From positions 1-7,535 of the forward strand of contig JALUZN010000311.1 of NCBI GenBank assembly GCA_027011835.1: a stretch of 7,535 nucleotides of DNA. The letters run 5' to 3'. The stretch's first letter is position 1. Each line of letters starts with the position of its first letter. The notes under the pieces were generated by a model. That model was not told the DNA's origin and ran no database searches. It saw nothing but the letters and a program-made list of their open reading frames with translations. Origin of the DNA: Draconibacterium sp. (GTDB lineage: Bacteria > Bacteroidota > Bacteroidia > Bacteroidales > Prolixibacteraceae). This document shows positions 1-5,985 of this stretch, one piece after another. The position numbers and the translations under genes are program-made.

Positions 1-1199
1 TCTTATTATCAGATATATTAAAAACAATAGAAGTACAACAAAATACATTTACTTCGAAGAATATAAAAGTAAGACGCGAATTAATTGATAGTATTCCCGA
101 TGAATATTTTCGATTACTAATAATTACTGGAATTAGAAATAGTGGGAAAAGTACACTGCTATTTCAGCTGTATAAAGAGAAATTTGGCGATGCTTTATAC
201 ATTAATTTTGAGCATCCCCGTTTTTATAACTTCGATTCGAACGACCTTTTTAAGCTCGACGAGATTATTGAAGCGAAAAAAAGCAGAATACTCTTTTTCG
301 ATGAAATTCAGAGTTTTAACGATTGGAATAACTACGTGAGGCAGAAAATTGATGAAGGATTTCAGGTGGTTATTGCAAGTTCCGATACGTCGGTATTGCA
401 CAGCGATATTGATGCCGGTTTTACCGGATTAAATATATCGAAGGAACTTTTCCCGTTTTCGTTTAACGAATACTGTTCGAATTATGCCATAGAAAAAAAC
501 AGCGAAACCGTAGTGGAATATATGCAAAACGGTGGTTTCCCGGGTTTTATAGAGGCGCAGTCCGATGAGTTCCTTGTTCAATTGTTCGATAATTTACTGA
601 TTCGGGAAATAGCAGTACGCAATAAAATACGCGATTTGCGTGCTTTAAAACGGCTGGCCATTCATTTGCTTTCAAATGTCGGCTCCTTAATAACCGGAAA
701 TCAACTAAAACAGTTGTTGGGAATTAAAACCACAAGCACTGTAATCGACTATTTATCGGCATTCGAAGCGGGATACTTATTCTTTTTTGTGCCCAGGTTT
801 AGTTATTCTGTTCGTAAACAGAGCATTAATCCACGAAAAGTTTATGCAATAGATACAGGCTTGGTTTTAACAAACTCCGGTGCTCTAACCAACTCGACTG
901 ACCGTTTGCTCGAGAATATGGTTTTTTTACATCTTCGAAAAAAAGTGTCTGAACTGTATTATTATTCAGAAAAATTCAACTGCGACTTTGTTGTAATGAA
1001 CAGAAACAGAGTTGAACAGGTTATTCAGGTGTGCGAAGAGTTAAAACAAGACAATCTAGCAACTGAGTTAAACGGCCTTTATGAGGCAATGGATTTTTTT
1101 GAAATGACCGAAGGCACACTTGTTACAATGAATCAGACCGACCGGTTTGAGCGAAACGGAAAGGTTATTACAGTTGTCCCGTTTTACGAGTTTGCTTAA
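1..1199 (+). CDS. AAA family ATPase with DUF4143-like C-terminus, 5' end outside window
   Basis: The reading frame is open from base 3 to the stop at 1197-1199, giving 398 visible residues, so the start lies left of the window. The GTG at 336 is an internal Val. Visible parts, numbered from base 3, are a Walker A motif GIRNSGKST (43-51), a Walker B strand RILFFDEIQ (95-103), a sensor-like strand VVIASS (122-127), the FPFSFNEY motif, and a GGFPGF turn. A helical region follows, then the DUF4143 hallmarks VYAIDTGL, LLENMVFLHLRK and CDFVV...QVIQVCEEL. The last of these resembles the degenerate PD-(D/E)XK-like fold of this family. These ATPases are widespread in Bacteroidota and archaea and their cellular role is mostly unknown. 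Usual length is about 380-430 residues, so little is missing. Two family positions look altered: the usual GSS is ASS, and the usual GRT is TGL. Family assignment is firm; function is not known. Confidence 0.9.
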   Translation, partial: LLSDILKTIEVQQNTFTSKNIKVRRELIDSIPDEYFRLLIITGIRNSGKSTLLFQLYKEKFGDALYINFEHPRFYNFDSNDLFKLDEIIEAKKSRILFFDEIQSFNDWNNYVRQKIDEGFQVVIASSDTSVLHSDIDAGFTGLNISKELFPFSFNEYCSNYAIEKNSETVVEYMQNGGFPGFIEAQSDEFLVQLFDNLLIREIAVRNKIRDLRALKRLAIHLLSNVGSLITGNQLKQLLGIKTTSTVIDYLSAFEAGYLFFFVPRFSYSVRKQSINPRKVYAIDTGLVLTNSGALTNSTDRLLENMVFLHLRKKVSELYYYSEKFNCDFVVMNRNRVEQVIQVCEELKQDNLATELNGLYEAMDFFEMTEGTLVTMNQTDRFERNGKVITVVPFYEFA

Positions 1200-1296
1200 A
1201 TTAAAACCGTGTCGTCACTAATTGACTAATTATACTCTAGATTATAGTAATTTACTGAAACTTTATTTCCCGTTCTATTAGTCTTTAAACTAACAT

Positions 1297-1317
1297 CTCC
1301 CCTGAAATTCAGAGGAG
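1297..1317. repeat. Hairpin between convergent genes
   Basis: An inverted repeat has arms of 10 bases (CTCCCCTGAA at 1297-1306 and TTCAGAGGAG at 1308-1317) with one mismatch. It folds as a stem with a small loop near GAAATTC. It has no good T-run on either side, so alone it is a weak terminator. It lies 98 bases past the ATPase stop and just before a stronger terminator hairpin, and may help to end or protect transcripts from either side. Confidence 0.45.
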
Positions 1318-1328
1318 AATATATAAAA

Positions 1329-1357
1329 CCCCGAGACAAACCCTCGAGGAATTTTTT
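1329..1357 (+). terminator. Probable intrinsic terminator of the AAA ATPase gene
   Basis: CCCCGAG (1329-1335) pairs with CTCGAGG (1343-1349) with one mismatch across a 7-base loop. The stem is followed by AA and then six T (1352-1357). This is the standard form for a plus-strand intrinsic terminator. On the minus strand the stem is followed by four T, so it could also end transcription of the barrel gene, whose stop is at 1360-1362. The T-run stops just before that stop codon. Confidence 0.6.
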
Positions 1358-1359
1358 GA

Positions 1360-2298
1360 TTAAATATTAGGGAACGAAAAGCCAATCATAAGCGGATGGA
1401 GCTCAGGACCTAATGCATTTTTAAATATCGAGGTCATCGAATAGTTTGCAAAAATACATACATCGCCAAACCCAATACGAGCTGTTACGTCGTATTTCCA
1501 TTGGTTAATGTGGAAATTGCTTTTGTATTTCTCTTTATTTTTATTGTGATATTTATACTTTGTGTGCGAGCCTATATACAAACCGCCAATAACACCACCT
1601 GCCAAATACAGATGCGAACTGCCCATTCGCAACGGAGTTTTAATCTCAAGAATCAGAGGAACGGTGAGGTAATTAATATGAAGTTTCGATTTCTTCACCG
1701 ACGAATGTTCTTCGGTAATATTCACCGGAACAATCATTCCATGTCCATCCTCTTTTTCCATTGTAACCGGCAGGTCGAAAGCATAATCGTTAAAACTAAT
1801 TCCCATTCCGGTAACCACGCCAAAAGTTTTGCGTTTATTTTTAAATGCAAATTCGGCAAAATTCAAATTCCAGCTTAACGATTTTCCCGATCTTAAATCG
1901 AAAACTTCGCCATATTGTTCGTATTCAGTACCTTTATAAATTGAGTAGTCCGAGTTTTCAAACATATTCATTCCCACTTCTAATCCTGCCCAGTGTGGAT
2001 TGAAATTACCGGTCCAGTTTTTTCTTTTCAACTCTTTGTCGTATTTAACGTAGGTACCGTCGCATCCGTCGATTACTTTAAACGAACGGCGCCCCAGTCT
2101 TATTTCTGTAGTGTCGCCCCAGTCATCCGTAACTACCTCAACACCACGATCGTTACCAACTTTTACTTGTGTACCATTGTTATCTTCAACAACAGTAACA
2201 ATGTTTTTTTTCATCACTTTAACTTTGGTTGTGTCGTTTTGCGCCCATAAGTTAAGTACCAAAACTGCGCCAATTAGAAATGTAAATAGTCGTTTCAT
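1360..2298 (-). CDS. Outer-membrane beta-barrel protein (PorT-like)
   Basis: This 312-residue protein starts with a clear signal peptide (MKRLFTFLIGAVLVLNLWAQ, cleavage near residue 20). Residues 21-90 form a polar, strand-rich segment with repeated Val/Thr/Asp patterns. From about residue 101 alternating amphipathic strands run to the C-terminus, including GLEVGMNMF, KLHINYLTVPLILEIK, LYLAGGVIGGLYIG, YDVTARIGFG and a last strand LMIGFSF. The 'NYLTVPLILE' strand and the ending are typical of the small outer-membrane barrel families of Bacteroidota (PF13568 type). It should sit in the outer membrane; no enzyme motif is visible. It follows the anti-sigma-like gene after 99 bases and has its own copy of the motif found before the sigma gene, so it is probably both co-transcribed and separately induced. 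The ATG at 2298 fits the signal peptide; no Shine-Dalgarno site is seen. Its role (sensor, assembly factor or stress effector) is open. Confidence 0.85.
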   Translation of the reverse strand: MKRLFTFLIGAVLVLNLWAQNDTTKVKVMKKNIVTVVEDNNGTQVKVGNDRGVEVVTDDWGDTTEIRLGRRSFKVIDGCDGTYVKYDKELKRKNWTGNFNPHWAGLEVGMNMFENSDYSIYKGTEYEQYGEVFDLRSGKSLSWNLNFAEFAFKNKRKTFGVVTGMGISFNDYAFDLPVTMEKEDGHGMIVPVNITEEHSSVKKSKLHINYLTVPLILEIKTPLRMGSSHLYLAGGVIGGLYIGSHTKYKYHNKNKEKYKSNFHINQWKYDVTARIGFGDVCIFANYSMTSIFKNALGPELHPLMIGFSFPNI

Positions 2299-2324
2299 AT
2301 TTTTTATTTAAATGTTTCTGATGT

Positions 2325-2354
2325 TATGACGGCAAGCCGCCCTGAAAGTTACAG
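2325..2354 (-). promoter_or_regulatory. Predicted ECF-sigma promoter of the barrel gene
   Basis: On the minus strand CTGTAACTT (2354-2346) and CGTCATA (2331-2325) are separated by 14 bases, so TGTAAC and CGTC are 16 apart. This matches the general ECF -35/-10 layout (AAC...CGTC). The same two blocks at the same distance precede the sigma gene. CGTCATA ends 26 bases before the ATG, which leaves a leader of roughly 20 bases. The match to the sigma-gene copy is seen directly; use by this sigma factor is inferred. Confidence 0.65.
2328..2341 (-). repeat. GC-rich hairpin with CUUG tetraloop overlapping the promoter
   Basis: In read-through RNA from the anti-sigma gene this would fold as GGCGG-CUUG-CCGUC, with one G-U pair and a CUUG loop closed by G-C. 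It is a GC-rich island in AT-rich spacer DNA. No U-run follows, so it is not a standard terminator. As DNA the dyad overlaps the proposed -10 element. Confidence 0.4.
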
Positions 2355-2397
2355 CATATTTTTTAACCTGAAAAATTACTGCTAATTCCCCCACCGA

Positions 2398-3444
2398 TTA
2401 TTTCGGATTTGTTTTTTTCGAAGGAATAGAGAATGCGACTAAACGCGACTCGTAATTGTATTTGGTAATTTTGCCATCGTGGTTTGTTTCGTATCTAAAT
2501 TTATTATTCGATATGGAGGAAACCAGATTTAACCCGGCTTTTACAACTTTATTAAGTTCAACTTTCTCAAATCCTACTTTCTCTTTAATCCTGTCGGCAA
2601 GCAGTATTTCATCGTCGGAATAATTAATATTATCGGGAACTGTAAAGTGCATAGTTGCCATTTTTAATTGGGGTTGATCTACATTTATCGATGCAGTTAT
2701 CGACTTTATTTCGGGAAATTTTTCAACGGGTTCTCTAACTATTTCCAACTCTTTCGCAGTTGGCTCTTTTTGAATATGCTTAACAAGTTTTTTCTTCTTT
2801 GGGGCTATTGAGTTTTTCTTTTTTATAATCTTTTTTTCCGGCTTTGTTTCTGTTTTACTCTCGGGTTTTACTAACAACTTTTTTGTTGTCGAAGGTTTAA
2901 GTATCTCTGTCTTTCTCGCTTTTGCCAGATTATTAGTAGGCAGTGCCGGATTGGTTTTAGAGTTGAAAAGCGTAAAAAAAGCAAATGCAAGAACAAAAAC
3001 AGCTGCAATTCGCACGCTCCATAAAACAATGGTTTTTGTTGTAGAGCGGCGGTAGAGTTTCTTTTTATTTTTGAATACAATGGTTTTATCGGGAGTAAGT
3101 TTTGTTTTGCTGAAAAGTAAGAGCTCTCTCTTTTTCTCGGGATGTTTCTCAATAAAACGGTTTAACCCGGCTTTATCGGCTGCCGAAATATCGCCTTCGA
3201 GGTTTGCAACTACAGTTTGGTTAAAGGTTTCATCAACATCGAGTTTCTCTTTATATAAATTCTCTTTTTTATTAAACGAAATATTTTCGGCAACAGCGGT
3301 AACTTTTCCCAAAACCGCCAACTCTTCTTTCAGGTCGGGATTTTGCTGAAGAAATTCGATAAAATCATCCACACTATTTTTATCTAAATTATCTTCAAGA
3401 TAATCGATAAAAAAGGCTTCATAATTATTTCTGTTAATTTCCAT
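2398..3444 (-). CDS. Probable anti-sigma factor, single-pass membrane protein with duplicated N-terminal domain
   Basis: This 348-residue protein has no signal peptide. Its cytoplasmic part holds two copies of a roughly 55-residue helical unit (residues 11-65 and 77-132). Each has an L-E near its start, then F..(F/I/L)...(N/H)P..K.EL, and ends in an (I).F.....LY(K/R) motif. A membrane segment spans about 138-160. The periplasmic side has a Lys/Pro-rich linker (about 162-245) like the extended region of TonB, then a domain at about 245-340 that I do not recognise. The HxxxCxxC zinc ligands of classical zf-HC2 anti-sigma factors are absent. The anti-sigma role rests mainly on position: the gene starts 17 bases after the sigma stop, and topology fits sigma binding inside and sensing outside. 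It has the only clear ribosome site in the window, AGAAAGG (3457-3451), six bases before the ATG, which suggests strong translation relative to the sigma factor. Confidence 0.75.
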   Translation of the reverse strand: MEINRNNYEAFFIDYLEDNLDKNSVDDFIEFLQQNPDLKEELAVLGKVTAVAENISFNKKENLYKEKLDVDETFNQTVVANLEGDISAADKAGLNRFIEKHPEKKRELLLFSKTKLTPDKTIVFKNKKKLYRRSTTKTIVLWSVRIAAVFVLAFAFFTLFNSKTNPALPTNNLAKARKTEILKPSTTKKLLVKPESKTETKPEKKIIKKKNSIAPKKKKLVKHIQKEPTAKELEIVREPVEKFPEIKSITASINVDQPQLKMATMHFTVPDNINYSDDEILLADRIKEKVGFEKVELNKVVKAGLNLVSSISNNKFRYETNHDGKITKYNYESRLVAFSIPSKKTNPK

Positions 3445-3461
3445 TTTTTACCTTTCTAAAC

Positions 3462-3947
3462 TTAAACAACAACATCAATTTTGCCAATATACTTTTTCAG
3501 AAAAACGCGAGCCCTGTATATATAAACTTTTACTTGGGGCTCGCTTAATTTAGCCATCTCTCCAATCTCTTTATACGAGTACCCTTCGTAATCGCGCAGG
3601 AGTAAAACCATGCGTTGTTGTTCGGGTAACCGCTCAACGGCCTCTTTTAATACTTCGCTTAAATCGGAATAATTGTTTTCATGGCTCTGTTCTTTTAAAA
3701 TCAGATCTTCCGAAAAAGCGGAGCGTTTTTCTTTTCTAATTCTGTCAATCAGGGTGTGGTATGCGGTAGTAAAAAGGTACGATTTTACCTTTTCAGAATT
3801 TACGTTATCCACATTCTTCCAAAGCTTTTCGTAACTGTCCTGAACAATGTCTTCGGCTTTATGCGTGTCTCTGCAACTTTTTAGCACAAAGCGGAATAAA
3901 CCGTCCGAAAAATTATCAACTGCCTGATTGTACTCGTTTAATGTCAT
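3462..3947 (-). CDS. ECF-type RNA polymerase sigma factor
   Basis: With the ATG at 3947 the protein has 161 residues, a normal ECF length. Region 2 covers about 14-75, with AEDIVQDSYEKLWKN and an LFTTAYHTLIDRIRKEKR segment for -10 binding and melting. A short acidic linker follows. Region 4 covers about 98-152, with RLPEQQRMVLLLRDYEGYSYKEIG and the recognition helix around EPQVKVYIYRARVFLK. No extra C-terminal domain is present. The frame extends upstream to a TTG at 3986, but that codon lies inside the predicted promoter, and the residues it would add (with two Cys) are not sigma-like, so ATG 3947 is preferred. No clear Shine-Dalgarno site is seen. The next gene, 17 bases on, is the probable anti-sigma factor. 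Autoregulation is likely from the motif at 3975-4004. Confidence 0.93.
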   Translation of the reverse strand: MTLNEYNQAVDNFSDGLFRFVLKSCRDTHKAEDIVQDSYEKLWKNVDNVNSEKVKSYLFTTAYHTLIDRIRKEKRSAFSEDLILKEQSHENNYSDLSEVLKEAVERLPEQQRMVLLLRDYEGYSYKEIGEMAKLSEPQVKVYIYRARVFLKKYIGKIDVVV

Positions 3948-3957
3948 TCGTTTTTTT

Positions 3958-3985
3958 GAACACTGTTCGCAGTATATGACGAACA
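3958..3985. repeat. Overlapping dyads built from GAACA in the sigma-gene leader
   Basis: GAACA (3958-3962) and TGTTC (3964-3968) form a dyad with a one-base centre. TGTTCG (3964-3969) also pairs with CGAACA (3980-3985) across 10 bases. The second dyad covers the predicted -10 element and start site, so it could be an operator or a leader hairpin. It is not repeated before the barrel gene. Confidence 0.35.
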
Positions 3986-4004
3986 AGTTATACAGAAGTT
4001 ACAG
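3975..4004 (-). promoter_or_regulatory. Predicted autoregulatory ECF promoter of the sigma gene
   Basis: On the minus strand CTGTAACTT (4004-3996) and CGTCATA (3981-3975) are 14 bases apart, exactly as before the barrel gene. CGTCATA ends 27 bases before ATG 3947, against 26 bases in the barrel copy. The TGTAAC-N16-CGTC form resembles promoters of ECF factors that control their own genes, such as sigma-X or sigma-M of Bacillus. Autoregulation is inferred from this likeness and from the shared motif. Confidence 0.65.
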
Positions 4005-4089
4005 GCAAAAGCAAAAACTTCGGGGAATAGAGAAAAAATTACATCCGGAGCAGGACAGTAGTTTCCCTAAATTTATTGTTTCTCCTAAA

Positions 4090-4114
4090 GAATAAATGAA
4101 GTGGTTTTTTATTC
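4090..4114 (-). terminator. Weak AT-rich hairpin over the ilvE stop codon
   Basis: GAATAAA (minus strand, 4114-4108) pairs perfectly with TTTATTC (4096-4090) across 11 bases, and TTT follows. The stem includes the ilvE stop codon. It has only one G-C pair per arm and is a poor intrinsic terminator, so read-through from ilvE into the sigma operon remains possible. Confidence 0.25.
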
Positions 4115-5122
4115 AATAATTTCGACCCAACCATGCGTGTCGGGTTCGTCGCCGTACTGAATTGCACGCAGTTTATTGTAAAGTTTTGTCGACCATTCTC
4201 CCGGTTTGCTGCCATATTTAAACCAGCGGTCGTTGTCGGCATCGTAAACACCTTTAATGGGCGAAATAACTGCAGCAGTACCGCAGGCACCCACCTCTTC
4301 GAATGAGGCCAGTTCTTCGTACGGAACTTTGCGACGTTCAACGTTTAGCCCCATCTCTTTTGCTAAAACAAGTAAACTTTTATTGGTAATCGATGGTAAA
4401 ATGGAGTCCGATTCAGGAGTTATGTATGTGTTATTTTTTATTCCGAAGAAGTTTGCCGGGCCACACTCGTCAATGTATTTTTTCTCTTTACTATCGAGGT
4501 AAAGAACAGCCGAAAAACCGCCCTCTTTTGCTTTTTTACCTTCGTACATACTTGCAGCATAATTCCCTCCAACTTTGTATTTCCCGGTTCCTTGCGGTGC
4601 TGCACGGTCGAATTGGCGCATAATTACCAAATCGGTGGGTTTAAAACCTTCGGGAAAATAGGGGCCTACCGGCATTACAAAAACTGTAAAAAGATATTCG
4701 TCGGCAGGATGAACGCCAATTTGCGGACCGGTGCCAATAAGCAGTGGTCGAATGTAGAGCGCAGCACCCGAATCGTAAGGCGGCACAAAACGCTCATTCA
4801 ATTTTATAGCCAGTCGCACAGCTTCCTGAAACTTATCGACCGGGAATTTCTCCATTAAAATGCCTTCGGCAGAATTTTGCAATCGCTTTGCATTTTCATC
4901 CATTCTGAAAACACGAATTTTACCATCTTTTCCTTTAAAGGCTTTTAGTCCTTCAAATGCTTCCTGCCCGTAATGCAGTGCTGTTGCAGCAATATGAATG
5001 TTAATTGTATTCGATGAGCTTGTTTCTAACTCGCCCCATTTCCCGTTGCGGAAGTAGCAACGAACATTATAATCTGCATCCTGGTAGCCAAACCCGAGAT
5101 TTCCCCAATCGATATTTTCCAT
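4109..5122 (-). CDS. ilvE: Branched-chain amino acid aminotransferase (class IV, BCAT group II)
   Basis: This PLP enzyme moves the amino group between glutamate and the 2-oxo acids of Leu, Ile and Val, the last step of their synthesis and the first of their breakdown, in the cytoplasm. From ATG 5122 it has 337 residues, close to the usual 335-360. Visible signatures include HYGQEAFEGLKAF, YIRPLLIGTG, the PLP lysine in GKYKVGGNYA (Lys183), DECGPANFFGI, with the conserved Glu, the phosphate-binding GACGTAAVISPI, and the C-terminal QYGDEPDTHGW. These fit the TIGR01123 type of BCAT found in eukaryotes and Bacteroidota. A TTG two codons upstream (5126-5128) is in frame, but the ATG is the better start. 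The gene stands between the hydrolase pair and the sigma operon, with 168 bases of upstream DNA that holds inverted repeats, so it is probably transcribed alone. No other ilv or leu gene is in view. Confidence 0.96.
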   Translation of the reverse strand: MENIDWGNLGFGYQDADYNVRCYFRNGKWGELETSSSNTINIHIAATALHYGQEAFEGLKAFKGKDGKIRVFRMDENAKRLQNSAEGILMEKFPVDKFQEAVRLAIKLNERFVPPYDSGAALYIRPLLIGTGPQIGVHPADEYLFTVFVMPVGPYFPEGFKPTDLVIMRQFDRAAPQGTGKYKVGGNYAASMYEGKKAKEGGFSAVLYLDSKEKKYIDECGPANFFGIKNNTYITPESDSILPSITNKSLLVLAKEMGLNVERRKVPYEELASFEEVGACGTAAVISPIKGVYDADNDRWFKYGSKPGEWSTKLYNKLRAIQYGDEPDTHGWVEIIE

Positions 5123-5151
5123 TTTCAAAAGATTTTAATTGTTCTGTTTCA

Positions 5152-5215
5152 AACAAGAAACTCTTGTTCTTTCCAAAAAAGCAAATTAATGAATTTTTCT
5201 ATTATAAGAGCAAGA
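5152..5215 (-). promoter_or_regulatory. Competing inverted repeats upstream of ilvE
   Basis: AACAAGA (5152-5158) and TCTTGTT (5162-5168) form a perfect 7-base dyad with a 3-base centre. The overlapping segment CTCTTGTTCT (5161-5170) also matches AGAGCAAGAG (5206-5215) as an inverted repeat, 9 of 10. The two foldings exclude each other. The dyad lies 30-46 bases before the ilvE ATG. It may be an operator or a leader RNA switch; no U-run follows the short hairpin. Confidence 0.4.
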
Positions 5216-5230
5216 GATTGGTCATGTTAA
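5182..5230 (-). promoter_or_regulatory. Possible ilvE promoter elements
   Basis: On the minus strand TTAACA (5230-5225) and TATAAT (5206-5201) are 18 bases apart, a sigma-70-like pair. Bacteroidota usually prefer TTTG and TAnnTTTG; TTAATTTG (5189-5182), with an upstream TTG at 5213-5211, is a near match, but its 21-base spacing is slightly long. I cannot choose between them. Confidence 0.3.
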
Positions 5231-5241
5231 TGCAATTGTTT

Positions 5242-5269
5242 TATAAAATGTTTTATAAAGCATTTTATA
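5242..5269. repeat. AT-rich inverted repeat downstream of the SGNH gene
   Basis: TATAAAATG (5242-5250) and CATTTTATA (5261-5269) are perfect 9-base arms around a 10-base centre that itself contains TTTTATAAA. It starts 21 bases past the stop of the SGNH gene. No T-run follows on the minus strand, so it may be an mRNA 3'-end or processing hairpin and not a true terminator. Confidence 0.4.
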
Positions 5270-5290
5270 CTTTACAATGGATTAATCTCT

Positions 5291-5956
5291 TTATTTGAGG
5301 TATTTATCGAGCTCCTTTTTCCATAGGTTGTACCCTTTTGCATTCATATGCAGGCCATCTTCAATAAAAATATCTTGCATCACGTTTCCGTTCTTATCGA
5401 GCATAATATCCCATACATTGGCAAAGGCAACATGATCTTGCCGGTCGCAGAATTTATTGAGCTTTTTATTGAGCTTTTTATATCCCTTACTCAGGTTCCA
5501 ACGGGCAATACTGGGTTTTGCTGAAATTATAATAATTTCGGTTTTAGGTAAATCGCTCTTAACTCTTTTTATTAATCCTTTTGCCTGTTTGTAAACTTTA
5601 CCGGGTTTTTTCTTTGCTGCAATATCGTTGTCGCCTTCGTAAATAAACAGGTAATCGGGTTGAAATCGTGTAATTAGTTTGTCGTACCAATAGATAAGAT
5701 CGCTATAATGCGAACCGCCAAATCCAAAGTTAACAACATTATAATCAGGGAAATAATCGGCAACATCTTTCCATTTATATATGCTCGAACTGCCTGTGAA
5801 AACAATCAGTTTTTTATCGGGGTTAAAATTATATTCTTTTTCTGAAAGTTCTTTAATAGAACTTTTAAACCGATTGGGGTCTTGTGCTTTTGTTGTAAAC
5901 GAAGCGATTAGTAAAAAAGCAAGCACAAAAGTGCTAAAGGTGATTTTTCTGTTCAT
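5291..5956 (-). CDS. Secreted SGNH/GDSL-family hydrolase (GSSS variant)
   Basis: This 221-residue protein has a signal peptide (residues 1-25, ending TTKAQ) and one SGNH hydrolase domain. Block I reads IVFTGSSSIYKW, where Ser57 takes the place of the nucleophile in the usual GDS. Block II is VVNFGFGGSHYSDL (oxyanion glycine near 80-81). Block III is YEGDNDI with Asn110. Block V is EDGLHMNAKGY, giving Asp200 and His203. All four SGNH blocks are therefore present. The GSSS form with FGGS and a G(D/E)ND block is a known branch of the family, common in Bacteroidota. Expected activity is esterase, lipase or carbohydrate deacylation outside the cytoplasm; the substrate cannot be told. It starts 29 bases after the stop of the two-domain hydrolase gene, so the two are probably an operon. 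There is no Shine-Dalgarno site; the ATG at 5956 is set by the signal peptide. Confidence 0.9.
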   Translation of the reverse strand: MNRKITFSTFVLAFLLIASFTTKAQDPNRFKSSIKELSEKEYNFNPDKKLIVFTGSSSIYKWKDVADYFPDYNVVNFGFGGSHYSDLIYWYDKLITRFQPDYLFIYEGDNDIAAKKKPGKVYKQAKGLIKRVKSDLPKTEIIIISAKPSIARWNLSKGYKKLNKKLNKFCDRQDHVAFANVWDIMLDKNGNVMQDIFIEDGLHMNAKGYNLWKKELDKYLK

Positions 5957-5985
5957 AATAAAAAAGATTAATTAATATTTTGTTT

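Noticed and set aside
142..401. Two short frames at the left end, one on each strand
   Set aside because: They overlap the AAA ATPase coding frame, which carries clear Walker motifs; neither resembles a known protein.
1200..1296. Short repeats such as ACTAATT/GACTAATTA and TTAGT...ACTAA after the ATPase gene
   Set aside because: They are too short and AT-rich to be meaningful; no gene, RNA or attachment site could be supported there.
1501..1878. A 125-codon plus-strand frame opposite the barrel gene
   Set aside because: It lies wholly antisense to a well-supported barrel gene and its composition looks like complement of beta-strand codons, not a protein of its own.
4039..4341. A 100-codon minus-strand frame overlapping the end of ilvE
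   Set aside because: It is a shadow of ilvE in another frame, with no family likeness, and ilvE is certain.
5222..5263. A 13-codon minus-strand reading frame (ATG to TGA) upstream of ilvE, as a possible leader peptide
   Set aside because: It has only two Leu and one Ile codon, not in a row, no ribosome site, and lies mostly upstream of the likely promoter. A leucine/isoleucine attenuator is not supported.
5970..5975. TTAATTAA-like palindrome between the two hydrolase genes
   Set aside because: It is a short AT-only palindrome expected by chance in a 29-base AT-rich spacer.
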